From: Membranipora membranacea | Taxonomy: Eukaryota; Bryozoa; Gymnolaemata; Cheilostomatida; Membraniporidae | Direction of reading: 5' to 3' | Assembly: GCA_914767715.1 (NCBI GenBank) | Contig: OU612072.1 | Coordinates: 11,656,001 to 11,720,000 of the forward strand | DNA: 64,000 nucleotides | In this document: piece by piece, positions 10,990-23,800 of the stretch | Layout of the letters: each line of letters begins with the position of its first letter | Numbering within the stretch: position 1 is the first letter of the stretch | Program-made: the position numbers and the translations under genes | Notes under the pieces: generated by a model | Database searches by the model: none | What the model was told of the DNA's origin: nothing | What the model saw: the letters and a program-made list of their open reading frames with translations, nothing else

Positions 10990-11319
10990 ACTACCCTATA
11001 GGAGTTTAGTTTTCCCGGCATTTAGGATTCGCTTTTCGCGTTATTGCCTAAGTAGCGAAATTTAGTGTATCTTAAATTAAACTCACTCATCATATTTTCA
11101 TAAACAATGTACAATTATACAGGAATACACCTTACCTACGCATGCAAGGTAGTGTGGTGTAGTGGTCTAAGTGTCTGCCTTGCCATCAGATGGAGGGTTA
11201 TGCCCTGGGTTCGAATCCCAGCTTGGACACTTTTTTTTAATTTTCACTAATAAGCCTACTAGCGAAATTTAATACTATCGAAATTAAACTCTAGCCAAAT
11301 TAAACTCCTATAGGGTAGT
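10990..11319. mobile_element. Foldback DNA element enclosing a tRNA-like sequence
   Basis: The left end reads ACTACCCTATAGGAGTTTAG and the right end is its near-perfect inverted copy. Further AGCGAAATTTA-type sequence is mirrored inside both arms. About 330 bases in total. The centre holds a tRNA-like segment (11146-11230) described separately. This is a MITE-like organisation with a pol III-type insert. Confidence 0.65.
11146..11230 (+). other. tRNA-like sequence (type II, probable SINE head or tRNA pseudogene)
   Basis: It has an A-box-like GTGTAGTGGTCTAAGTG, a long variable arm that can pair (GGG, 5-base loop, CCC) and a good B box GGGTTCGAATCCC, and it is followed by a run of eight or more T that would terminate pol III. 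The acceptor stem pairs at only about five of seven positions and the anticodon arm is irregular, so I do not call a functional tRNA. A long variable arm would suggest Leu or Ser ancestry. Confidence 0.5.
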
Positions 11320-11684
11320 TGGTACATGTACTGATAGCTATAAATTTTTAAATGACGTAGTATCATTATTGTCTCTAAGATGGGCAGTAGCAGCCATTGT
11401 AATTGATCTACAATCTTTTCCAAATTCATAAGGTGAAGCCTAACGCACATCAATAATCTTTCGTTAATGCGGATTTACATTTTCTTATCAGCTATATAAG
11501 CTGTATTGTTAGGTTGCTAAGCAACCCCTCACCTGAATTCAATAGCCCTATGTATAACTGTTTATTTTACCTGCGCTTACTGATTAAGTATTGACTGTTT
11601 GTTTGCAGTCTATACACCTGCACTAACAACATTACAGTATATGAGCAGCGGCAAGTCATAGCTTGTGAAGCTTATATAGTTAAA

Positions 11685-14600
11685 ATGGGTTGTGGATCAA
11701 CTAAGATGGCTGCTAGTGCCCGTCCCGGAGACAATAACATAACCATAGGTAAACCTAGTCATGCTATGCTCTTTAATCCTTTTTGATTGGTACAGCAATT
11801 ATTGGTCTGTCAGAAGATGTGCTATGCAACAATTTTTTTTGCATCAATCTTTATAAATGGAATCATAGACGTCCTTGTGTTTACCCTTTGTAAATCCAAA
11901 GATTGAGCAATAGCCTAACTTTTATATCCTCACCAAACATAATAGACCGATCCAGCAAGGTGTAACAACTATGGTTGCGTGGTATCTCTGTTATGCATAA
12001 GAGTTGGTTTCCTGGTCTGACACAGCCAGTTGCGCAAAACTACTGAATCTGCTGTAACCTCTGTAAATGTTTCCCTATTATTCAAATTGTGGTGAATAGT
12101 GTGTCATTCATCAAACCCAGCATACCTCTTATCCGTGTCTGTTTGTTCTGAATTCGCTTTCGATGGCTATTTTTTGTGAACATGGCAGTGCCGATGTGCT
12201 CCTCTAGGTGTTACAAAGCTTTTTCCCAGCTACCATAACAGGTCATGGCAATCGGCAAATCAGATACGCCTGTACAGACTATACAAATTAACACGTTAGC
12301 TTTAATAGTCTGAGCCCACCAGACTCTTGACCCCCCTCCCATTCCCCCATCCAACTGCCCTCCCCACACCTGAGGAAAAATTTAGAGTTGAGACTTTGAT
12401 TGATTTTATGAATGCCCAGAACAATAGCCTGTTTGACTATCTCCCATAATGTAAAGTAAATGATCATGACTTATAATTAATGATAGATAACCTATAGATC
12501 TCAGCCTGATCTCTCTCAGGATTTTGCGCTTGGATCGCATTGCATTATGGGAACGGTATATTTACAAATTATTGTTAGAGGTATCTATGATTGTGCACAT
12601 AATATGATATGAAAATGTATTTTTCAAACACCACAACTTCCGTCAAAGATGATGATGGCTGTATGCTATAGGATATAATTTCGCTGGTGTTAAAATCACA
12701 TAAAAACCAGTTATTGGGAGTTGTCTCATTTTGTTGCGAGTATACACAACTCACCAACTCACCAACTCGCCAACTCGCCAACTCGCCAACTCGCCAACTC
12801 ACCAACTCACCAACTGGCAACTTTGTGATGTGTTGTGTTTGTTGTTTGAATGGGTTGGATAGGAATACCAAGATATAACTCAGCTTATATGGAGAGTACT
12901 AATCGGCTTTAATGTCATAAACAGTAATGGGTCTAACTAGACATGATTCAGCCATTTGTGTTGCTGTCGGGAAGTTTCTGAGAATGTATTGTTTTACATT
13001 TTTCAGAGCCAAAGCAGCTTGGATTTCATATCACAGCGATTCGGAAGTTCATAGCCGACCATCCAGAAGTAAAGACAGAGCATCTGACAACTTCTCAAAC
13101 AAACAGGACAGTCGTGAAACCAGAGACTAAGGGCCTCTACTCTTCCTATATTGAGAAATACCGACAGACCTGCAATGAGGCGACAACAGGGCCACCCCTA
13201 GTAGACACAGCTACGGTATTTGTATCTCATGCGTGGCAGTACGCATTTTATGATGTAGTGGTGGATGTTATGGAACAGTACGCTGTAGACAATCCAGACG
13301 CTTACTTCTGGTTTGATCTCTTCACCAACAACCAAAATGAAATGGCTAACAAAGACTTCGACTGGTTCTGCTCGACATTTAGAAACGGTATTGTAGATAT
13401 TGGTCAGGTGTTGCTTGTGCTTTCACCTTGGAACGACCCAAAGCCTATCAAGAGATGCTGGTGCTTGTTCGAGATCTTCAACTCATTGGAAGAGTCCGAG
13501 GTAAAGTTCACAATCAATCTGCCTAGGGCTGAAGTGGAAGAACTCAGGTCTGGTGTTATAGAGAACGCCGGCAGCGTGATTCAAGCCCTATCCGACATAC
13601 AAGCTGAGAAAGCTGAAGCTAAGTCAGAAACCGATAAGGAAATGATTTTCGATGTCATCAGGAAATCATCAGGTGGTTTCGAGTATGTGAATAAGCAAGT
13701 GAAAATCGGTTTAAGACGCTGGTATATAGATCAGCTCAAATCGTTGATTGCCAAAGAAGAAACTATCACAACCCTTCGCATGAACAGTGGTATTGTGATG
13801 AAAGACTTTGGGTACTTTGATGATGCTTTGTATTATTGGGAAGAGTCCCTCAAAATGGCGCAAAATCAACTAGGTGAAGACAATTCTGTCGTTGCTGGTT
13901 CCTACAACAACATGGCTACTGTTTACTTTGACAGGGGTGATCTGGATAAAGCTGCAGATTGCTACAACAAATCGCTCGCAATCAACCTCAAAATCTATGG
14001 GGAGGAGCATCCCCAAATCGCTGCCGCATATAACAATTTCGCATCCATTTATGCAAGGAAAGGGGATTCAGACAAAGCCCTCGAGTACAATGAAAAGTGT
14101 CTAACACTCAGATTGAAAACATTAGGTGAGAATCATCACGATATTGCTGCCTCATATAACAATATAGCTAATATCTACTGTGACATAAATGATTATGAGA
14201 AAGCTCTCGAGCTTCATAACAAAGCTCTCGCCATCCGAATCAAAGCGTTAGGAGAAAATCATCCAGATGTAGCTGCTTCCTATCTCAATGTTGCAGTGGC
14301 ATATCAGATGCAAGGTGAATATGATAAAGCGCTTGAGTTATATGATTCTTCTCTTGCCATTATGAGAAACACATTAGGCGAAAATCATCCAAATATAGCT
14401 ACAGTAATTAACAATATTGCCATGATACATAAAGACAGTGGCGATCCCGATAAAGCTCTTGAATACTACCACAAATCCCTTACCATCAAGCTGAAAACAT
14501 ACCATGAGGACCATCCAGAAGTTTGCGAGGCCTATTCCAACATAGCCAACGTCTACATAGACAAGAATGACGCTGTTAACGCCCTCGAGTATAACAACAA

Positions 14601-14838
14601 ATCATTGAGCATTAAGGTCAAGGTCTTCGGCTACAACCATCCTGGAGTAGCGGACACAATGGAAAATCTCGGACTGCTGTATGGGGCAATGAAGAACTTT
14701 GATTCTGCATTGGAGCATTTCAATAAGACTGTTGAAATCAGGAAAATTGTATTTGGGCAGGATCATCCAAGAACAGAAACAGCCAGGTCCCATGTCGACA
14801 GAATAACAAGAGCGCGTGAACAGCATGAATCTTCCTGA
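11685..14838 (+). CDS. Putative N-myristoylated TIR-like/TPR (kinesin-light-chain-type) protein (2 exons)
   Basis: Exon 1 is 11685-11748 and exon 2 is 13007-14838, joined in phase 1 (G then AG makes Glu22), giving about 631 residues. The start MGCGSTK fits an N-myristoylation signal with a palmitoylatable cysteine, so membrane attachment is likely. Residues about 90-190 form a domain with FVSHAW, FWFDLF, NNQNE and CWCLFEI motifs. This is the TIR-like domain often paired with TPRs in invertebrates; E177 in CLFEI sits where TIR enzymes carry their catalytic glutamate. A linker follows, then eight 42-residue TPRs from about residue 276 to 610, with YNN and LGENHP repeats. TPRs bind partners; a signalling or immune-sensor role is inferred. 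The exon 2 frame is open back to its acceptor. A broken inverted copy lies upstream. Confidence 0.85.
12300..12365. repeat. GTCTGAG hairpin repeat (one of six copies)
   Basis: This copy begins TAGTCTGAGCCCACCAGACT and runs into a C-rich tail. The same block occurs near 1134, 16260-16310 (inverted), 25960-26012 (inverted), 28930-28960 (inverted) and 32090-32155. The AGTCTG ... CAGACT pair can form a short hairpin. It lies in the intron of the TIR-like/TPR gene. Confidence 0.75.
12749..12826. repeat. 9-bp minisatellite (CAACTCGCC / CAACTCACC)
   Basis: About eight tandem 9-mers differing by one base in alternating blocks. It lies in the intron of the TIR-like/TPR gene. The repeat unit leaves every frame open, which creates spurious low-complexity reading frames on both strands. 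Confidence 0.9.
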
Positions 14839-17330
14839 TATTATCTGCACAACAAACATTATGTAACATCATGTAGCTCAGGCTTCAACCTTGTTGCTCT
14901 TGGAGAACCAGCTACACAATTGTCTAGATTTAGAACATCCCTGTCCTTTTTCTGATTTGGATGGCTACCTATTGACAGTTAACTTGATTATTGTTGTCTT
15001 CTGCGATCCATTGCTTAATTGTCCCTGCATCTGGCGATTACTTTTCAATTGGATGCTTGCTCGACATTAGCCTATTTCCCTGCCAATTGTCTTGGGAATA
15101 GAAGCAGAGCTGATGATGGCACAGTGCGCAATGATCTATATCTCACCTTTTGATACTTCACCAGTTGATTGCGGATAAGTGTTATTTTATATTTTGGTAT
15201 TTCATAACCTTTTTTTGTGTGTGATGCACATGTTTGCACATAATTATAAAAGCCTAAATCAAAGTTATGATGAACGAGAATGGCTTTATCTGCAAGGATA
15301 TCAGTGCCAGTAATGTATTTTACAGTCAAATTCTGAAGGTGAATCTCTAAAAACTGCTGAGCGATTTTATATGTGCCCCCATGTTAAATCAACATGATTG
15401 GACGGTATAACTTTCGTTGCAAATTGAAGAATAAACCTGAGGGGACTTTTGGGACAACCAATCTAGGAAGCTCCCAAAGAAGGACTCAAATCCATGACTT
15501 TTGCAGTGATACCAGATCACATCACAACTCTTGTAATGGTATTATATTGTAATACTTCAATCGGAATAAAGGGTGAATCAACCTAAGACCTGCTGCAGAG
15601 ATCGGAAGCCAGAACCTGAATTTATCAGAAACATTAATTTGTATATTTGTCTATTCTATTGATTCCTGCAGCTGTATGATGTTTAAAATAAGTCTTAGTT
15701 CGACAACACTGCCATTCCCTCCCAACAGGCAGGCAGTTCTGCTCAAAGTAACTTGTCATTATTCATGATAACTTTGCTGTCTGCAGCATCTCATGACTGT
15801 TTGTCCTATTTAAAAATCATGAACTGTTTAGAATGTTTTCCATTGATCGGTGTAATTCTTGTTTCCTGTTTGATGAAATACCAATAAAAACTTAGTTCAG
15901 CAAAACTGTTCATTGCTTTATTCAAGCCACCGACCACTAAGTATGGAAAGCCATGTCAATCACATTTGCCTTACATAAACACCCTTATAAAAATGAACAC
16001 TGAGTTTAGATGCTACAATATATATATAATCTTTATTACTGAACCAATGATCATCTTCTAAAAATTAGAGGCGACCTTTAGAGGTTTCATCACAATATAA
16101 GTAAGGAAGGCAACCTGGGCATGAAAATAAAAAACAGAAAAAAATTAATCCTTAGACTTTATAATTTACACATCCGGCATTGCTGTAACACATGAGTAAA
16201 GTGTTACAGCAATGCCGGATATGTAGGAACCGCTGGAAAAGAGAATTTTATAACTGTACTTTATTTTGTCGGGCGAGGGGCAAAATTCTGGGGGGCTCAG
16301 CCTCGTTTATAACCCATGTCATCATAGACAGTTTAATACTTTCTTCAGACATCAGTTTGCCTCTTCATTTAATAGAACTCTCTTTTGAGTTTGAAAATAA
16401 CAATAGATTAAGCAGCTTGTCTCGAACAGTTTGATACAAATTTTAGGCAAAAAAGTTTCTTGAAGAAGCAAAAACATCAACTTGATAACCAAATCAAAGT
16501 CTGATCAAAATTAATCGAGTTGTGACAGTAAATCAATGATGTAGCTTCATTGTTTTTACACCATCCAATATCATTGCGTGCCTCACTTCAGCTGTATATG
16601 GTGTCCTGTCTAGGTTTATCATCAAGTCAATGGCTTCACTATATTGGCCGGTCAAATATCACTTGGGCTCGTCTAATAGGATGTCTATATGAACCATTAC
16701 GCATGAAGGATGTATAACATAACTTTCAAGGTCTAGGGATAATCTTGCAGTCAAACTTTTCACTTTCTGACAAGGTTCACATGGCTTTTCTGGGGATCAA
16801 CATCACAAGGATATCCTTATGTTTTACAATTATTTTGTTTCTTATTGGTTATAAACACAGGAAGTCAAACCAAACCAAGTATGATAGTTTATAATCACAC
16901 CATAGAGTCTCATCAAATTTTTATCCAAAATTCATGATGAAACGTAGTTGTGAATTTGTAATGTATTGTGTACTAATGCGATGTTGTTATCCTCCCTTTG
17001 GATACAAGGAGACAACAACTGTAACATTTAATAAGACAGTCTCGAGACAGTTCGAAACATATAGACTGTTTCCCACTATGTGAGGGTTGCGGGATAGTCC
17101 TGTGATTTTGTAAGGCGGTCTTGAGGCCTAATGCATTGACATTGCATTGATAATTTCACATCAAGAACAAAAGACTCGGATGTTATCGATTGTAACACAT
17201 GGTCTGATTCTCTTAAAACGCCATTGGTCAAGGGAAAGAATCGACTGCAAAATAGAAATAATACATCATAGTTCATCACAATAATACAATAATTCATAAT
17301 AATTCAACAACAATTCATAATACATAGGCA
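14839..17330. other. Gene-free region downstream of the TIR-like/TPR gene
   Basis: This probably starts with the 3' UTR of the preceding gene; AATAAA-type signals occur at about 15430 and 15883. It contains the hairpin at 16171-16223, an inverted copy of the GTCTGAG repeat at about 16260-16310, and a half-copy of foldback family D at about 16500-16632. No gene is recognised. Confidence 0.5.
16171..16223. repeat. Strong short hairpin
   Basis: The arms 16171-16191 and 16201-16221 are inverted copies with 20 of 21 matches (core CCGGCATTGCTGTAACAC) around a 9-base loop. It is probably the relic of a small foldback element. It could also fold in RNA if transcribed. Confidence 0.85.
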
Positions 17331-17339
17331 TTTATACTT

Positions 17340-17965
17340 CAACATCAAACAGATATTGTATATATCTCTATTACAATATGTCTCTATCTTATCTAACAAA
17401 TCCCATTTTCATCCTTCAGAAAAGAGCCTTCAGGCTTGTAGCAAATACAAATTTTCAAATTACCTGAATTCAACTCGGCATTGATGTATAGAATTAAATC
17501 TTTTAAGATTGTCGGATTTCGCCTATTATTATTCCCAATTTTTTCGCTATAAAATACTTCATGGTCTAAGCCCAAACTATAAAATCAATGATTTTTCAAG
17601 CACTGGACATCGCTTTTGTTTTCGTGTTACCCACATCATACATCCACCCAAAAACCTCTTTATGATTCATATGACTACTTCTTTTAACAACCTTCCTCAA
17701 CATCTTCGTTCATCAACAACCATACATGCCTTAAAAATTGCATTGTCAAAACATTATTTAACATCATTTATATTCCCACTGATCAAAGATCAAGCAACTC
17801 TAGACATGGCACTACATTAGCACCAAAATGTAGAACAACCCTGTATGAGAAAAGTTTTTTTTAAAACTACTTTTGATATCTTTTTTTTTTGCGCACGGTC
17901 TCATTTGCCCTTGTTGCATTGATCGGTGATGAATAAAGTTAATATCTATCTATCTATCTATTTAA
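17340..17965 (+). mobile_element. 5'-truncated LINE fragment (reverse transcriptase C-terminus)
   Basis: The frame has LQKRAFRL, then after several stops and a frame change a clear LINE tail segment containing SFNNLPQHLRSS, HALKIALSKHYL and similar. This is the usual region downstream of the RT thumb in CR1/jockey-like elements. It ends with AATAAAG and a TATC tetranucleotide run at about 17942-17961, typical of a microsatellite-like LINE 3' tail. It is dead, with multiple stops. Confidence 0.7.
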
Positions 17966-19122
17966 TTGAGTTTTATTCCCTTGATTTTATTTTGATTGGT
18001 TTTTAGTTTTGGTTTCTTTGCACATCAGGGAGAACATCTTCGGATGATGGTTGATGCAATGAAAATGTATAAACCAATCAAATGACGTGATGTGATTCTT
18101 GAGAACAAGACTGCAGACAAAACAATTGCTAACTAATTCCACTCACTTTAGGTGCCAGTCATAAGAGATTCGTGTCATTTTTCTGCCCTTTGACAGTTAC
18201 TTTTGATAGTTCGGTCACGGTAACTATATTCTTTAGAAAATGATATAAAGATTACATTTCATAAAGAATACCTAAAGACCTGAGTCCCAGCGCCATATAT
18301 GGTCTAACTGAGCCCCAAGGTAGACTCTTATGCATCTCAGAAAATTGTTTGGTCACCTATTATGCCCCCACAGGGGTGCCCAAATTCTCAGTCATAAACA
18401 CTGGTATTTATATTTACCCTGGTTATGACATGACACAGTAGCTTCTAATGTGAATGGCTCTAATTAATCCAATTAGAGCTAAGCTAGACTAGACTAATAT
18501 CCCAAAATTACAAAGTTTGTGTGGGGCTGTATATATTATCAAAACTAAGCCTAAGTTCCAATAAAGGTTATATTTGTTATTGTCATTGTTATTTAAATCA
18601 ATTCGGCCAATCACAGCTATTTATATCAAATCGGCCAATCTCAGCACCCGCTTCTTGATCTACACTAATATGTATCGCTTTGGAGTTGTAATTATCGGTC
18701 AATGGTGCAGACAACTCTTAATGCTATCAATTTCGGGGGTTCAGGGTGGGTTTAGAATTTTCTCATTATTGAATTCCCATGTAGTTTAGTTACACTAGTT
18801 ATGCTTGGAATACAACAAAAACACATGGTCCAAAGTATCCTTTAAGGATCAATATCTATACTTGTACCCAAGGGATTATGCTGCACCAATGGGCCATTCT
18901 GCTCTTTGCATTTTGAAAGGTCAGTACAGTCCAAACCAAAACAAAATACTACTGTAATCACATATTGTGTTTGCATTGATGTGATGATGACTTGTAGTTT
19001 TGGAGGTATCTGACATGTCCCACAAGGAAACAAACAATCTATTTTATGTGAGGATTCTGTTTTTGACTAACGCAAGAAGAAAACTGAAACCACAGCACAT
19101 GTTATTCGTATTGTCAATCTCT

Positions 19123-19215
19123 AGCCATTCTCTGCATTATGATATCACAGTCTCCCGGAAGTGCAATACAAGAAACAAGCACTGGACACTGTGACATCAT
19201 AATGCAGAGAATGGC
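19123..19215. mobile_element. Foldback element, about 93 bp
   Basis: Arms 19123-19151 and 19188-19215 are inverted copies (AGCCATTCTCTGCATTATGA with its complement) around a short centre. It is a compact MITE-like palindrome. Confidence 0.75.
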
Positions 19216-19220
19216 AGTTA

Positions 19221-19365
19221 CCTTCCCTCATGGAAGGCACTTGTCATGATCAATAATTCATGCCAATAAGAGCATCAAATTTTTTCACCATGCAAAGCTG
19301 ACGAAGCTTCATCATAAGTAACTGCCTGACTATAACATGCATTGGTCTTTGGGTAGTCTTTAATA
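19221..19365. repeat. Repeat family C, half copy
   Basis: This matches 45649-45790 over about 140 bases, and both arms of the foldback element at 51664-51902. Shared landmarks are AATAATTCATGCCAA and GCATTGGTCTTTGGGTAG. Here only one arm is present. Confidence 0.75.
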
Positions 19366-20898
19366 TATTTGGAGTATCAATTTCATATCCCATGCTGCTG
19401 TGCTCAAAAAGATGAAGGCTACACAGAGCATCTGTTCCCACCAAGATACCACTTATATCTTTTGATTCAAGTCATTTTTTGTATCTATGTTAGTGTGTGA
19501 GGTCAACAAGTTATTTTTAATTTGCTTTAATTATAAACTTTTAGAAAACCTCAATAAGCAAATAAAAAAATAAAAAAACCATAAACTATGTCAGGACAGA
19601 GACTTTCAAGAAGGTACTTGATAATGGCCAGACTATTAGCTGTATTATGATAGATATTAAATTTGCCCACAGACCTCCAATGAGAAGACAATTTTGTTTA
19701 CACATCATTTTCAATGTTTCTCAAAAACATCCATAGCCTCAATCTTGTTGAAAATGATTTAAATTTAAGAGATAGAGGAATTTACAGGATTCAATCAAAG
19801 CCTCGTTAAAGGGTCAGAGCCCATCTGTTGGTTGGAGGTGTAAACTTGTGATTCTGAATCTGAATTGCAGAGAGGTTGCTGGGGAGAGGGTAATTTAAAT
19901 TGTGAAAACCCGAGCTCGGGGTCTAGAAGGGTCTAGAGTATGTTATCTTCTCTGAAACAGATTTACACTAAAATGATGATCATCTTACAGTATAACAGTA
20001 AGCCTAGGACAGTTACAAGGCTGCGCTTCTTACACTAGAAATTAACAAAAAACAGTATTGACCAAAGGAAGCGTAGTCTAGGATATTTTCGCGTTAATCC
20101 CTAACAGGGGAGATAAGATACTCTAGAGATTCTAGACCCTTTAAGACCCCGGGTTTTTGTTCTTCAAATTAGCTTACATCATTCAACAAAGTCCTTCTGT
20201 GAAAGCAATAACTTTTTTTGATCATCGCTATGATAAAGCTTTGATATCGACAGTGGTTTTTTTTTGCTTTCCTAAACACTTTAACAGTAGCTATAACAAA
20301 CTCCACGTTGACGGCAAAATGAATAAAACTTTTCGTTGTTAACAAACTGCTGCCAGTTGTGTAAGCATGGCCACAGTACATTTCTGCTTTATAGGATTTT
20401 CTTACATCCTTATAACAAACAATCCCTGTCCATGCATGTAACTGGAACAGCATTAGTCAACAATCGATTTTCCTATTGTGCGTGCAAACTGCAAATACGT
20501 TATATGCTCTGCGCAACAGTGCTATGTTTATAATGGTTTCATCGCAAACGCAAGCAGAAACTTGAGGGGAATTCCCTTTATCATTGAGCCGTGACAACAT
20601 TTCAAACTACAACACAGCTAGATTGTATAGATATCATTAAAGTACTAGCATCAAGGCCTTATTGAAGATAAGTCTCGTAAGTATTGTTGTTTATATGGTT
20701 TATGGTTTATATGGTTTATATGGTTGTTTTATATGGTCATTTTCCCTGCTGCATTGCCTATTTGGTTGACAACTTGACATCCAAAGGTTCTGAGATATGG
20801 TCCATTTATATACACATAACACCATATTTAGACCACAGCATCTTTCACAATTGACAGTCAAACAAACATTTTAAAAGTTTGCAGCTTCCGCACTTAGA

Positions 20899-23800
20899 AT
20901 GCCTAAGAAAAGAAAAGAGTACAGAGATGTAGAGCCAACCCTGGCAGAAAAGAAGAAGATTACAAACACTCTCCGACAGTATCTAGATAGAGAGGTTAAA
21001 CTGAGAGAAGATATCGTCCGCGAGAAGAAAGGTAAGAGTTATCACACTGATGCACAGCACAAGGTTTCAGAAGTCTGTCGTACAACCTATTCCCGTATAA
21101 ATGAAAGACCAACTTATTAGATTCGCTAGGATCACAATATCGCTGACAACAGCCTTGAGTTTTGAAGAGGGAAGTTAGGCCTATGACCTCACTATTGAAT
21201 CCTCATAAAAATTGACAGCATCTTCAATGTTAACCCAAATCGAATATAAACAGCTGCAAGTGAGTTGTTGTGGCATTCCAATTGTCAAACATGAAAAGGA
21301 GTAAAATGGAATGCCACAAAATCTTACTTGTAGTTGTTTAAGAAAAATACCCTTTGTGGACTTCATTTTGTCAACAAAAGTAACTGTAATATTTCAGCGA
21401 TTGTCACAGGAGTCACAGAACATCTGAGGGAGTACATCCCACACACATCGGATGTGTACCACTGCGGTAGTGCGTATGAGAATCTAGCCACCAACGCCAA
21501 CCATGACTATGATGTCATGTTTGATGTTGTTCCAAAGGGAAGTCAGTTTCAGGTTGAAGAAGTTCAACCAGGTTTCTCCAAATTAAAATATATGTCTGGT
21601 GCTAGTGCAGAGTACAGGAAAAGTTATGTTACAGATGATGGCTATCTCTCTAGGGATAAAGTGATGGACAAACAGGTTGGTAGACTTAAAATACAACTGT
21701 TTACTTGCACCATGGACTTAGTACCAAACCTAGACAGGATACCATTATTGAAATCCATATCTGGAATAGCATAATTAGCTATCTTTTGCCAAACAAAGGG
21801 CTTGCAAAAATAGCCATTCCCTAGTAGCATTCTAGAAATGCCCAAAATCATTAAAGCTGAAGGCATTTTATTACTGTTTGCAGTTTTGTAAACAAGATAA
21901 TTTCCCAGGCTACATTCCGCATGCTACTAGGGACAGCCAATAAGATCATTGGCAGATCAGCCCCTGTGTTGAGTGATTTAATTGGTTAAAGTATGCTAAT
22001 ATTTCCCTTCTATGAGAATAATTTAATTCTGTGGATACCATATACAGCTAGTGTGAGGCACTATTGAGTCTATGACGTACACTCTTATTTTCAGGTCAGA
22101 GCCAGCCAGCCAGCTATGTACAAGTTGGTAGACTGTGTTTGGTACCCAACATCTGTCTTTTTACCGAAGGTTTTATTGCTTAGTCTGCGCTTTTATTATA
22201 TTATTGCAGGTCAAATCAAATATTGACAAAATGTTGTCGAGATGTGATCACAAGCTGGAAGTTGATGGCAAAGAGGTTCAAATCAAAAGGGCTCAGCATG
22301 GTCCGGCTGTCACTCTTAATCTCGAAGCTGGCAGGTATAAATTTCCGATCGATATTGTTGTATCAGTTGGGGGGTGCAGAGTTCAACAAGAAGATAAAGG
22401 AATAGACTATGTGGCTAAAGCACCAGATAAACAGGTGAGATAAACTGGATGATGCTTATAGATAGAGAGAAGCCCCGAATCAATAGATATATTTACATAT
22501 CAATCATGCTTGCTTATCAAGTCACATTGTTTTGGAGCATGCACAAACCAATTTGAATGGTAAACCTAGATTAAGTTTGATCCGTTCGGAGTTGCTTCCC
22601 TCTACTGGTAGAGGGGGCAACTCCAAACGCTTGATCTATGGTAAAGCTAATCATCAATCGAACTTGTTAAAAAGCTAGTACCCCTACACAGAGAATTATG
22701 TTGGCTACCATGTGTTCTGGTTTACTGGTATACCAATACTGAACAGTTTACTGCTGAGTCTCAACCAAACAGATTAATCATATTGTGATTTGTAACCTCA
22801 TCATCAAATTCCTAATCCTGACCCACAAATGTTTTATTCTTGCAGAATTTAAGAGAAAATCCGGAGACATGGCGCATGTCTTATTCAAGAAAAGAAAGAG
22901 AGGCATTTAAAGGATGTGACCAAGGAAATCAGTGCCATAAAGAAGTACTCAGAGTTTTGAAACATATGCGAGGAAATCATCCAACTTTGCGTAAGATTTT
23001 CGCTCAATTTGCACTAGTGTATTTCCATAGAATAGCAAACAATGACCAGTAGTTTTATGTTCTTCTCAAGATATCCCACAAAAGTTTGCTAGCTCATACA
23101 GGTGTATAACTGCGAATTGCTACGCATCACTCTTAATGCACATAGTAGGTTCAGTTCCTTGCAATGGTTTTTGAATCCAATGTAGTGATGAATAAAACTA
23201 TATCAATATCAATTGAGGGCATGGCATCCCTGTAAAAACATGTTTTTCCTTCCGTACAGAGACCTTACCTTCATACAACTATAAGAATATCCTTCTGAAC
23301 ATGATGGAAAAAGAAAAAGAGAACTCAAAGCACGGATCTGTGGTCAAGGAATGGTCACCAGATCAAATTGGAGACAGGTTTCGTGATTTCACTAAAGTGA
23401 GTACTCTCCAATCTTGCATATGGTGTTGGTTTGCGGTGATTCGTTCACCTGAACTTATCAAGTTCACCATTCTGTTGTCAGTAATTGGCATGTACTTGGA
23501 GAGGGGGGGTTGCTTTTAAATTGTAAAACATAGTGTGGATTCGTAATGTGTCAGTCGGTCACCGGAATTATGCTACGCTGGTCGACACTTTGTTACCATA
23601 GAAAGACATTATTCATTTGTGAGATCTTATTGGTAGTTGTCTGTTCTTTGTAAATCAGACCATGACTCCAGAATTAGCTATAGCTAGTGGATTTATAATT
23701 ATGTAAACGCAAAGTTTTCTCTAAACACAATGATTAATTTTTTAGGAGACCACAAAACTTTTCGAAAATTTAAAGTATGACATAAATTAATTACGATTAT

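Larger units (their letters stand above)
17966..20898. other. Gene-free region upstream of the cGAS-like gene
   Basis: No gene is supported. It contains the foldback repeat at 19123-19215, a copy of family C at about 19221-19365 and a tandem TTTATATGG-type repeat at about 20690-20740. A TATA-like TTTATATACA at about 20805-20814 lies about 90 bases before the cGAS-like start codon. Confidence 0.5.

Noticed and set aside
11146-11230. Functional tRNA gene.
   Set aside because: The A box, B box and terminator are good, but the acceptor stem and anticodon arm pair poorly and it sits inside a foldback element.
12575-12878. Paired frames on both strands over the 9-bp minisatellite.
   Set aside because: A repeat unit divisible by three keeps frames open by chance.
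22096-22209. An extra cGLR exon starting after TTTTCAG at 22096.
   Set aside because: The acceptor at 22209 joins exon 2 in phase and gives a continuous cGAS-family match; the alternative introduces stops.
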